From an uncultured Campylobacter sp. (GTDB taxonomy: Bacteria; Campylobacterota; Campylobacteria; Campylobacterales; Campylobacteraceae), in NCBI GenBank assembly GCA_937965895.1, contig CALCKS010000148.1, positions 1 to 24,058 on the forward strand: a DNA stretch of 24,058 nt, given 5' to 3'. The notes beneath the pieces are model-generated. The model had not been told where the DNA came from and did not search any database. It saw only the letters and a program-made list of their open reading frames with translations. Below, in pieces: positions 7,133-13,546 of this stretch. Position 1 is the first letter of the stretch; each line of letters opens with the position of its first letter. Both the position numbers and the translations under genes were made by a program.

Positions 7133-8119
7133 ATGAAAAGAGTTACTATACTAGCAGTGGGCGGCACGGTAGCGGGAAGCGGCCCCGGATCGCTTGATGC
7201 GAGCTATACCTCAGGAACCGTTACGGTGGATAAACTGATCGCTGCGGTGCCTGAAATCAACAAAATAGCGACCATAAAAGGCGAGCAAATTTCAAACATC
7301 GGTTCGCAGGAGATGAATAACGAAGTTTGGTTTAAGCTGGCAAACAGAGTAAACGAACTGCTAACTAGCGACGAGGCCGACGGCGTCGTCATCACGCACG
7401 GAACGGATACTATGGAGGAGACGGCGTATTTTTTAAATTTAGTCGTCAAAAGCGATAAACCTATCGTTATGGTCGGCGCGATGAGAAACAGCGGCTCGCT
7501 AAGTGCGGACGGCCCGCTAAATATCTATAACGCCCTAAATGTCGCGATAAGTAAAGAAGCCGTAGGCAAGGGCGTAGTAGTCGTGATGAATGACGAGATC
7601 CATGCGGCTAGAGAAGTAACCAAAAGCGATACGACGGCGGTAGATACCTTTAAATCTCCAAATAGCGGAAAGATCGGCACGGCGTATTACGGCAACGTCA
7701 AATTTTACATGAATCCTACGCGCAAGCATACCATAAATTCGGCATTTGACATCACAAAGATCAAGGAGCTTCCAAGAGTCGATATCATCTATAGCCACTC
7801 AAACGACAACCCGGACTTTGTAAATTTAGCCGTCAAAAACGGAGCTAAGGGCATCGTAAATGCGGGCATGGGTAACGGAAATCCATTCCCAAGCGTGCTT
7901 GAGGCTCTAGGCGAAGCGGTTAAAAGCGGGGTAGTAGTCGTGCGAGGCTCGCGCGTAAGCAGCGGCGAGACGACTATGAACGGCGAAGTAGACGACGGCA
8001 AATACGGCTTTTTAACAAGCGACAACCTAAACGCGCAAAAAGCTAGAGTGCTCTTGATGCTTGCGCTTACGCAAACAACTGATAAGGCTAAGATTCAGGA
8101 GTTATTTTTAACTCACTAA
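7133..8119 (+). CDS. ansA: L-asparaginase, type II-like, without signal peptide
   Basis: Hydrolyses asparagine to aspartate and ammonia; aspartate is a key carbon source for campylobacters. The 328-residue product has the first catalytic motif ILAVGGTVAGSG with Thr12, Tyr25 in the flexible lid, IKGEQISNIGSQEM, and the second catalytic motif ITHGTDTMEETAYF with Thr91-Asp92. Lys in VTKSDTTAVDTF corresponds to the catalytic lysine region. The sequence closely follows the Wolinella type from memory, including GKGVVVVMNDEIHAAREVTK and AGMGNGNPFPS. It begins directly with the first beta strand after GGAGG, so no signal peptide is encoded and the enzyme should be cytoplasmic unless the export signal was lost. 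It follows azlCD closely. Confidence 0.93.
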   Translation: MKRVTILAVGGTVAGSGPGSLDASYTSGTVTVDKLIAAVPEINKIATIKGEQISNIGSQEMNNEVWFKLANRVNELLTSDEADGVVITHGTDTMEETAYFLNLVVKSDKPIVMVGAMRNSGSLSADGPLNIYNALNVAISKEAVGKGVVVVMNDEIHAAREVTKSDTTAVDTFKSPNSGKIGTAYYGNVKFYMNPTRKHTINSAFDITKIKELPRVDIIYSHSNDNPDFVNLAVKNGAKGIVNAGMGNGNPFPSVLEALGEAVKSGVVVVRGSRVSSGETTMNGEVDDGKYGFLTSDNLNAQKARVLLMLALTQTTDKAKIQELFLTH

Positions 8120-8337
8120 AATTTGCTTTTTGGAGAATATCTCGCGATACTTGCGTATTTTTCTACAACGGCGGATTTGCTAAATTTGCGGTTCGCTGTC
8201 TCTTTTATAAATTTCCTTTTTTGACAGCTTTTACTGCGACGAATTTATCTTAAATTTGCGTTTAAATTTACCGCGCTAAACGGCGGAAACCTGGCTAAAA
8301 GCGCGATTTGCAAGCGTAAATTTTAGCTTTCGTTGGG

Positions 8338-8343
8338 TATAAT
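8338..8343 (+). promoter_or_regulatory. -10 box of the DUF1877-like gene
   Basis: TTGGGTATAATTG contains a perfect TATAAT, 26 bases before the ATG at 8370. It has the same GGGTATAAT context as the rpoD promoter. Transcription would start near 8350, just before AAGGAG. Confidence 0.6.
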
Positions 8344-8369
8344 TGATTATTTTAATTTAAGGAGCGAAA

Positions 8370-8859
8370 ATGGGAATGAGCGCGCACTACTACGCCTATG
8401 CGCAAGACGTTATCGAAGCGATCAAAAACGGCGGCGGCGATGATGTCGAGGCGCTGGACGAATACGACCTAGATAAAATGTGGGACGCGATGCATAAAAC
8501 GCTAACTGGCAAAAATATGTTTGAGGCGATGAGTGCAGGCGAGATTTTCGCTACGCCAAACCCGCTTAGTTGGGCGATTTTCGGACGCGGCATGGCTGGC
8601 GAGGAGGGAAGCGAGGCGATATCTTACGTGGGCGCAGACGACGTAAAAGCCGTAGCTAAAGCGATGCAGAGTGCCGACATTGGCGCGCTTTTGGCAAACG
8701 TAAATTTTACGGGCTTCGGCGAGGCTGGCACATACCCCGAGATATGGGAGTACGAGAGCGAATTTCAAAGCCGAGCTAAAAGAGCATTTTAATGGGCTTT
8801 TGAGCTTTTATCAAAATGCCGCCGACAAAGGCCTTGGCGTGCTAATCGTAATAGCGTAA
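8370..8859 (+). pseudogene. DUF1877/YfbM-like protein, broken by a one-base frameshift
   Basis: The frame from ATG 8370 (AAGGAG 8 bases upstream) begins MGMSAHYYAYAQDVIEAIKN and contains LDKMWDAMHKTLTG, NPLSWAIFGRG and TYPEIWEYESEF, the conserved elements of the DUF1877 (E. coli YfbM) family. It then runs into RAKRAF and a stop at 8790-8792. From 8773, in the next frame, the sequence continues ELKEHFNGLLSFYQNAADKG then LGVLIVIA and stops at 8857-8859. That is the expected C-terminus, since the family ends in a helix followed by a hydrophobic strand. Removing one C at 8771-8772 restores a 162-residue protein, close to the 167 of YfbM. A recent mutation or a sequencing error are both possible. 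Function of the family is unknown. Confidence 0.75.
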
Positions 8860-9200
8860 AATTACGGCAAATCTCGTTAGGCGCTGGGCTATGGCGGAGC
8901 TGCTTTTGGGATAAATTTAAACCCGCATCTATAAAGTTAAATTTTCGGGTTTAAATTTGTGCGCTCAAAGATAAGCTTGCCAATTTTGCTCTCTACGCCT
9001 CAAAAAACGCAAACAAATGCAGCCGCTAAATCCGCTAAATTTACGCGCCCGCGCATAACAAAGCAAATTTTCCGTAGCGACCCAAAAACACAAGCGACAC
9101 TTTGAGTAAAATTTACTAAATTTCCGCCGTCCGCCCGCCGTTTTTTTATCTTAAATTTATTCAATTTGATTTACTATTTCTTCAAAATTTAAGGCACTTT
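8860..9200. other. Intergenic region before the LysE-type gene
   Basis: About 340 bases with no supported gene on either strand. Its one clear structure is a perfect 13-base inverted repeat (8913-8925 and 8946-8958). The right end is a T-rich and AT-rich stretch that could hold the promoter of the exporter gene, but no clear -10 hexamer was found. Confidence 0.5.
8913..8958. terminator. Perfect 13-base inverted repeat, possible terminator
   Basis: AAATTTAAACCCG (8913-8925) and CGGGTTTAAATTT (8946-8958) are exact inverted repeats around a 20-base loop. It lies 53 bases beyond the restored DUF1877 stop codon. The T-rich right arm could act as the tail of a terminator for that gene. Confidence 0.4.
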
Positions 9201-9800
9201 ATGAACTACCTCCTTTTTGCCGTCACATTTTTTCCGATTAGCCTGATGCCGGGTATCAACATGACCTACGCGATGAGTATTGGCATGAGCCTGGGCTACG
9301 TGCGCGCGCTGCCGATGATGGCGGGGCAGCTCGCCTCTCTGGCCTTCGTGGGTATTTGCTGTATTCTAGGAGTGGGCGCCGTTTTGGCGCATTATAGCTT
9401 CGCGTTTAAGGCTCTAAATATCATCGCGGGGCTTTATCTGCTATATCTTGGCGCTATGCTGTTTTTTAGCAAGGGGCAGCTTAGTATCACGAAGGTTTCG
9501 CAGCTGCCGAGCAAAAAGCAGATGTTTTTAAACGGCGCCGTGGTCTGCATCTCAAATCCTAAGGCGTGGATTTTTCTATCGGCTTTGCTGCCGACTTTTT
9601 TGGACGCGAACGATCCGTTTAGCCTGCCTCGCATACTCTCTATCACGGTTACGCTCGTTTTTATCGAGTTTTGCTCGCTAAGCATCTATGCTCTTGGCGG
9701 CGCGATACTAAAGAAATTTTTGCAAACCCACCTGCGACTTTTGGAGATTTTTACCGCCGTCGTTATCTGCACTATCGGCGTTTTGATGATGCTTCGCTAA
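9201..9800 (+). CDS. LysE/RhtB family amino acid exporter
   Basis: An inner-membrane exporter of amino acids or related metabolites, by family. The 199-residue product has about six hydrophobic segments. The N-terminal motif FFPISLMPGINMTYAMSIGM, with the Pro-Gly after the first helix, followed by GQLASLAFVGICCILGVGA, is the LysE/RhtB signature. LNIIAGLYLLYLGAMLFF and the mid-protein NGAVVCISNPKAWIFLSALL (the conserved N-P-K-A block) support it. The length is usual. An AAGGCA ribosome binding site precedes the ATG. It stands alone between two intergenic regions; the substrate cannot be judged. Confidence 0.88.
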   Translation: MNYLLFAVTFFPISLMPGINMTYAMSIGMSLGYVRALPMMAGQLASLAFVGICCILGVGAVLAHYSFAFKALNIIAGLYLLYLGAMLFFSKGQLSITKVSQLPSKKQMFLNGAVVCISNPKAWIFLSALLPTFLDANDPFSLPRILSITVTLVFIEFCSLSIYALGGAILKKFLQTHLRLLEIFTAVVICTIGVLMMLR

Positions 9801-9854
9801 ATTTGCCCGCCCATTTCTCGTTAAATTTGATAAAATAGGACAAAATTTATCGCC

Positions 9855-9876
9855 TTGCCCGTTAAATTCGGGGCAA
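9855..9876 (+). promoter_or_regulatory. Leader hairpin before the response regulator
   Basis: TTGCCC (9855-9860) pairs with GGGCAA (9871-9876), just upstream of the AAGGAA ribosome binding site at 9881. The same right arm, as GGGCAAATTT (9871-9880), is also a perfect complement of AAATTTGCCC at 9799-9808, which begins at the end of the LysE-type gene. A TAAAAT hexamer at 9831-9836 may be the -10 box, which would leave only the shorter hairpin in the transcript. Confidence 0.35.
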
Positions 9877-9891
9877 ATTTAAGGAAAATAA

Positions 9892-10566
9892 ATGTTTAAA
9901 ATTTTAGTCGCCGAGGATGACGAAAATTTAAATAAAATCATCTGCCTAAAGCTAGCTCAGGAGGGCTTTTCGCCGCTTGCGGCTTTTGACGGGGAGCAGG
10001 CTATAAAGCTGTTAGAGAGCGAACGCGCCGATCTTGTCGTCACAGATATCATGATGCCCGGGCTTAGCGGATATGAGCTAACCAAACAAATCAAGCTACT
10101 AGACGAGTCGCTGCCGGTGCTCATGATAACGGCAAAAAGCGGCATGGAGGGCATGGAGAAGGGATTTATCACGGGGGTGGACGACTACATGAGCAAGCCT
10201 TTAAATTTAAAGGAGCTGATTTTACGCATAAACGCGCTTTTGCGCCGAGCCAAGATCGCTAGCGGCAAGCGGCTGAGGTTTAAAAACTCCGAGCTTGACT
10301 ATACAGCCCTTAGCCTGAAAATCGGCGGCGAGGCCGTGGAGCTCGCGCCAAAGGAGTTTTATCTGCTCTTTTTACTGCTCTCAAACCCGGGCAAAATTTT
10401 CACTCGTCTTGAAATCATGCAAGAAATCTGGGGCTACGACACGGATAGCGACGAGCGCGCGGTCGATACGCACGTAAAAAAACTACGCCGCAAGCTAGAA
10501 AATTGCACGGACTTTGAGATAGCTACGGTGCGCGGTATCGGCTATAAGGGCGAAATTTACGAGTGA
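9892..10566 (+). CDS. OmpR-family response regulator
   Basis: A DNA-binding two-component response regulator. The receiver domain (about residues 1-118) has the acidic pair in VAEDDEN, phospho-acceptor Asp52 in DLVVTDIMMPGLSG, Thr80 in VLMITAKSG and Lys102 in YMSKPLN. The C-terminal winged helix (about 125-222) shows LAPKEFYLLFLLLSNPGKIF, then WGYD, then RAVDTHVKKLRRKLE and VRGIGYKGE, typical of OmpR/PhoB. The start has AAGGAA upstream. It is the first gene of a cassette; the exported-protein gene begins 16 bases after its stop and the kinase after that. The likely partner is the kinase at 11421. Phased direct repeats downstream at 12638-12660 are a possible binding site. Confidence 0.93.
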   Translation: MFKILVAEDDENLNKIICLKLAQEGFSPLAAFDGEQAIKLLESERADLVVTDIMMPGLSGYELTKQIKLLDESLPVLMITAKSGMEGMEKGFITGVDDYMSKPLNLKELILRINALLRRAKIASGKRLRFKNSELDYTALSLKIGGEAVELAPKEFYLLFLLLSNPGKIFTRLEIMQEIWGYDTDSDERAVDTHVKKLRRKLENCTDFEIATVRGIGYKGEIYE

Positions 10567-10582
10567 GGGGCGGGGAGATAGA

Positions 10583-11440
10583 GTGAAAATTTTAAAAGCT
10601 ATTTTAGCGGCGGTATCGGCGGTTTGCTATCTAAACTCGGCCGTTTTGCCTGAAAGCGACTGGAGCAAAAAGGATCTAAAAGGCGAGGTCAAAAGCATGA
10701 CGGCTACGGAGTACGAATACTCCATAGACGGCTCGGGCGCGCTAGAAAATACGCGCGTGAAGCGGACGGAGTTTAACGAAAACGGCTATATACTGCAAGA
10801 AACCGAGCATATAAACGGCGTGCCAAACAGCTCGGTTTTGTTTGAGTACGGCAAAGACGGGCTAATACGCAAAAAATATCAAGATAGCGCCGTTTATCTC
10901 TACGAATACGAATTTGACGGCGAAAATTTAGTCGCGACGGCCAAAGAAAAGTATGTCGAGGATAAATTTTACCCGCGTACGGAGAAAACTACCTACGGCA
11001 AGGATGGCAAAATGATCGCTCGGGCGGTGTATTCCGGTGGGACGCTAGTGATGGACGATAGCTACGTCTACGACGAAAAGGGCGTTTTAACGCGGATAGA
11101 AAATAATATGGAGCCGCGGCACGGCATAGATATAAGCTTCGAGCGCAAGCCAAACGGCGAATACGAAAAAATCACGCAAACTCCGAACTCAAAATGGGTT
11201 TATTACTACGCCGCAAACGGCGACGAGATGGAGTATACGTCGGTAAATTACTTCGGCTCTGAGGCAAAAATCTGGCAAATCTTGCAGTTTAAGGATATAA
11301 GCAGGGACGAGCGGGGAAATTTGACGCGTAAAACATCGGTCAAATTTAAGCCCGCGGACAAATACTACGAAAACGGCGACATAAAAGAGATCGGTCTATA
11401 CAAAAAAACGGAAATAAAATATGAATACTACGCAAAATAA
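10583..11440 (+). CDS. Exported YD-repeat-like protein inside a two-component operon
   Basis: Family not recognised. The 285-residue product has a Sec-type signal peptide, MKILKAILAAVSAVCYLNSA, with cleavage likely after NSA. The Cys at residue 15 does not sit in a good lipobox. The mature part is rich in Tyr, Lys, Glu and Gly and shows irregular repeats of a YD/RHS-like beta type: FNENGYILQETEHING, FEYGKDGLIRKKYQD, TTYGKDGKMIARAVYSGG and YVYDEKGVLTRIEN. Such proteins form beta-rich extracytoplasmic structures. The start is GTG at 10583 preceded by GGGGAG. It lies between the regulator and the kinase and overlaps the kinase by 20 bases, so it is co-translated with both. Inference: it may present the signal to, or be part of, the sensor. 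It could also simply be a target gene captured in the operon. Confidence 0.75.
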   Translation: MKILKAILAAVSAVCYLNSAVLPESDWSKKDLKGEVKSMTATEYEYSIDGSGALENTRVKRTEFNENGYILQETEHINGVPNSSVLFEYGKDGLIRKKYQDSAVYLYEYEFDGENLVATAKEKYVEDKFYPRTEKTTYGKDGKMIARAVYSGGTLVMDDSYVYDEKGVLTRIENNMEPRHGIDISFERKPNGEYEKITQTPNSKWVYYYAANGDEMEYTSVNYFGSEAKIWQILQFKDISRDERGNLTRKTSVKFKPADKYYENGDIKEIGLYKKTEIKYEYYAK

Positions 11441-12482
11441 GAAAAAATACCTAATCAGTCTAAAAACCTACACGGCCGCGATGTTTATCTTTGTCTTTTG
11501 CGTGCTTTGCGTCGCGGCGTCGGCGGCGATACTGGCTTACGAGCGGATATTTGAGATGAAGCTGGGGATGTTTTGGGGCATTATCAGCTTTTGCGCGATC
11601 GTGATGGGCGCGGGCGGAGCGATATTTTATGCCGTAACGGCATACTTTTTGAGATACGTCGAGAGCTTTAGACTGGCAGCCGGCAAGATCGCTAGAGGTG
11701 ACTTCGCCGTTAGGGTTGCGCGCAAGAACTGCAAACGCGGCGCGGATAGCGAATACCTGCACGAGCTAGACGAGCTGGCGGCAAATATAAATTTGACCGC
11801 AGCTGCGCTGGAAAAAATGGACTACATGCAAAAGGACTTCGTCTCAAACGTCTCACACGAGCTAAAAACGCCCCTAAGCGTCATCAGCGGCTACTGCGAG
11901 ATTGCGCAGGACGAGATGGACGAGACGCGCAGAAACGAGTATCTCGGGCTCATAAAAGAGCAGGCAAACTCGCTAAGTAGGCTGTGTGAGGACATGCTGC
12001 TGCTCTCGCGACTAGATAGCCAGGCGGGCGTAAATTTAGACGAAAACGTGCGAGTAGACGAGCAGCTACGAAAGGTTGCGGCGATGCTGATGCAAAAGTA
12101 CGGCGGGCGGGAGTTTGATCTGGATCTACCCGCTGTAAGCGTACACAGCAACGCCTCGATGCTAGCGCAAATTTGGATAAATTTGATGGATAACGCGCTA
12201 AAGTACTCGGCCGCGGACGTCGGCGTGAGCTGCCTCGAAGAGGGCGGGCGGCTTGTCGTGCGCATTAGCGACGAGGGGGCGGGTATCGAGGCAAAAAAGC
12301 TAGAAAAAATCTACGATAAATTTTATCAATGCGAGGAGTCGCACAAGGGCAAAGGTAGTGGCCTGGGGCTATCTATCGTGCGGCGCATTGTTCATCTTTT
12401 AGGCGGGGAGATAAGCTATGAAAGCGAGCCGGGGCGCGGTACGACCGTGAGCGTAATGATCCTAAACACGCGTAAAATTTGA
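11421..12482 (+). CDS. Sensor histidine kinase with a minimal periplasmic loop
   Basis: A membrane histidine kinase of 353 residues. Two membrane segments lie at about residues 17-39 and 52-76, leaving only about 12 residues in the periplasm. A HAMP linker follows (about 76-130, with AAGKIARGDFAVRV). The dimerisation domain holds the phospho-acceptor His146 in DFVSNVSHELKTPLSVISGY. The ATPase domain shows the N box IWINLMDNALKYS, the G1 box ISDEGAGIEAKK and the G2 box GKGSGLGLSIVRRI. It starts at ATG 11421 with GGAA upstream and overlaps the preceding gene, so expression is coupled. With almost no periplasmic domain it probably senses within the membrane or through a partner, for which the exported product of the preceding gene is a candidate. 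Confidence 0.94.
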   Translation: MNTTQNKKKYLISLKTYTAAMFIFVFCVLCVAASAAILAYERIFEMKLGMFWGIISFCAIVMGAGGAIFYAVTAYFLRYVESFRLAAGKIARGDFAVRVARKNCKRGADSEYLHELDELAANINLTAAALEKMDYMQKDFVSNVSHELKTPLSVISGYCEIAQDEMDETRRNEYLGLIKEQANSLSRLCEDMLLLSRLDSQAGVNLDENVRVDEQLRKVAAMLMQKYGGREFDLDLPAVSVHSNASMLAQIWINLMDNALKYSAADVGVSCLEEGGRLVVRISDEGAGIEAKKLEKIYDKFYQCEESHKGKGSGLGLSIVRRIVHLLGGEISYESEPGRGTTVSVMILNTRKI

Positions 12483-12485
12483 GGC

Positions 12486-12520
12486 AAAGCGCGGTTAAAT
12501 TTTAGTAAATTTGCGCTTTT
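12486..12520 (+). terminator. Terminator of the two-component operon
   Basis: AAAGCGC (12486-12492) pairs with GCGCTTT (12513-12519), with further A/T pairing inside, and a T follows. It starts just after the kinase stop codon. It separates the operon from the 28-codon gene downstream. Confidence 0.6.
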
Positions 12521-12637
12521 GCGGCGGGCTAATTTGACTCTCAGGCTCGGCTGATTGTGCGACAAATTTAAGTTGCGGGCGCGAAATTTAACGGAATAAG
12601 CGTAAATTTCAAGCGAAATTTTAAAAAGTCATACAAA

Positions 12638-12660
12638 GGACACATTGAGGACACAAAAGG
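12638..12660 (+). promoter_or_regulatory. Phased direct repeats, possible response-regulator operator
   Basis: GGACACA occurs at 12638-12644 and again at 12649-12655, 11 bases apart, with a weaker GGTCATT starting at 12659, a further 10 bases on. Each is preceded by A or GA. OmpR-type regulators bind direct repeats spaced 10-11 bases. The repeats sit immediately before the TATAAT at 12665-12670, where a -35 box would be expected; no normally spaced -35 box is present. That fits an activator-dependent promoter. Binding by the regulator encoded at 9892 is inference. Confidence 0.45.
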
Positions 12661-12664
12661 TCAT

Positions 12665-12670
12665 TATAAT
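12665..12670 (+). promoter_or_regulatory. -10 box of the 28-codon gene
   Basis: A perfect TATAAT 24 bases before the ATG at 12695. The nearest -35-like hexamer, TTGAGG at 12645-12650, is only 14 bases away, too close for a normal sigma-70 promoter. Confidence 0.65.
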
Positions 12671-12694
12671 TCTCCAAAAATAAAGGAGAAAAAG

Positions 12695-12781
12695 ATGAAC
12701 GATTCTGCAGTCACTCACGTAACTATGGCTATCGGAGCCGTGCTTTGGGGCTGTCTAACCGCAGCGGTGGTTTTGTTTTAA
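12695..12781 (+). CDS. 28-residue single-span membrane peptide, MetS-like
   Basis: ATG at 12695 to TAA at 12779 encodes a 28-residue peptide starting MNDSAVTHVTMAIGAVLWGC and ending LTAAVVLF. It is preceded by AAAGGAG 7 bases before the start and by a perfect TATAAT box, so expression is very likely. It is one hydrophobic helix with a short N-terminal tail and no C-terminal tail. The pattern 'mai.aviWGgL.aaii' resembles the small subunits of NSS-type methionine/alanine transporters (MetS, MaAIMP_sms), though the usual charged tail is missing and no large transporter subunit lies in the window. It could equally be a regulator of the two-component kinase upstream. It is followed by a hairpin at 12814-12841. 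Confidence 0.7.
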   Translation: MNDSAVTHVTMAIGAVLWGCLTAAVVLF

Positions 12782-12813
12782 CGGGTAACAAAACGTAAAA
12801 ACAAAAAATCTAC

Positions 12814-12841
12814 GGACGAGTATCTCAGCAATAGCTCGTCC
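12814..12841 (+). terminator. Hairpin after the 28-codon gene
   Basis: GGACGAG (12814-12820) pairs perfectly with CTCGTCC (12835-12841) around a 14-base loop. The tail TTCCTCT is only partly T-rich, so it is a moderate terminator candidate, 32 bases after the small gene. Confidence 0.5.
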
Positions 12842-13029
12842 TTCCTCTAAATCAAATTTAGCCGCAGTTTCCGCATCAAAAAACTCAGCTAGTTTTCGTC
12901 TCGTCACGCTTGTTTTTGTATCAAATTTGAAATTTGACTCGCAATCGTAAGCGCTAAAATTTAACCTTAAATTTACACGTTCTAACCGCTACCCTGCGCG
13001 CTTTGATTGTTTATTTAGCTTCTTTTGGA

Positions 13030-13035
13030 TAAAAT
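13030..13035 (+). promoter_or_regulatory. Possible -10 box of the leuD operon
   Basis: TTTTGGATAAAATCG contains TAAAAT 27 bases before the leuD ATG, with TTAAGG as ribosome binding site between. No leucine leader peptide or clear operator was seen. Confidence 0.45.
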
Positions 13036-13062
13036 CGCCCAAATTTAATCTTAAGGCAAATC

Positions 13063-13545
13063 ATGAAACAAGCAAAAGTCTGGAAATTCGGCGACAATAT
13101 CGACACCGACATCATCATAGCCGCGCGCTATCTCAACACATCCGACGAAAAAATCTTGGCCACTCACATCATGGAGGACGCCGATCCCGAGTTTAGCAAA
13201 AAAATCTCCGCGGGCGATGTCATCGTAGCTGGTGAAAATTTCGGCTGCGGTAGCTCGCGCGAGCACGCTCCTTTGGCGCTTAAGGCCGCAGGCATAGGCG
13301 CCGTGATAGCTAAGAGCTTTGCTAGGATTTTTTATAGAAACAGCTTTAACACGGGACTTTTGATACTAGAAATCAAAGAAACAGACGAGATAAACGCCGG
13401 CGACGAGCTAAAAATCGACGTGGATAACGGCGCGGTCGTAAATTTAACGAGCGGCAAAGAGTATAAATTTAGCCCGATACCGCCGTTTATGCAAGAGCTT
13501 TTAAAAAGCGGCGGCCTCATAGAATACGCAAAAACAAGGATATAA
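13063..13545 (+). CDS. leuD: 3-isopropylmalate dehydratase small subunit LeuD
   Basis: With LeuC it isomerises 2-isopropylmalate to 3-isopropylmalate in leucine synthesis. The 160-residue product is of the short LeuD type. It has KFGDNIDTDIIIAARYLNTS at residues 8-27, the swivel-domain motif VAGENFGCGSSREHAPLALK near 55-75 and AKSFARIFYRNSFNTGLLIL near 83-102. Length is normal for this subfamily. It leads the operon: leuB begins one base after its stop. The leuA and leuC genes are not in the window, so the leucine genes are split in this organism or lie elsewhere. Confidence 0.95.
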   Translation: MKQAKVWKFGDNIDTDIIIAARYLNTSDEKILATHIMEDADPEFSKKISAGDVIVAGENFGCGSSREHAPLALKAAGIGAVIAKSFARIFYRNSFNTGLLILEIKETDEINAGDELKIDVDNGAVVNLTSGKEYKFSPIPPFMQELLKSGGLIEYAKTRI

Positions 13546-13546
13546 A

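Larger units (their letters stand above)
12783..13062. other. Intergenic region before leuD
   Basis: About 280 bases with no gene seen. It starts with the hairpin at 12814-12841, contains TCAAATTTGA repeats near 12920-12945, and ends with a TAAAAT hexamer at 13030-13035 that fits as the -10 box of the leuD operon. Confidence 0.45.

Noticed and set aside
8128..8142. GG-N10-GC pattern after the asparaginase gene
   Set aside because: The -12 element is TCGC rather than TTGC and the next gene, over 200 bases away, has its own TATAAT box.
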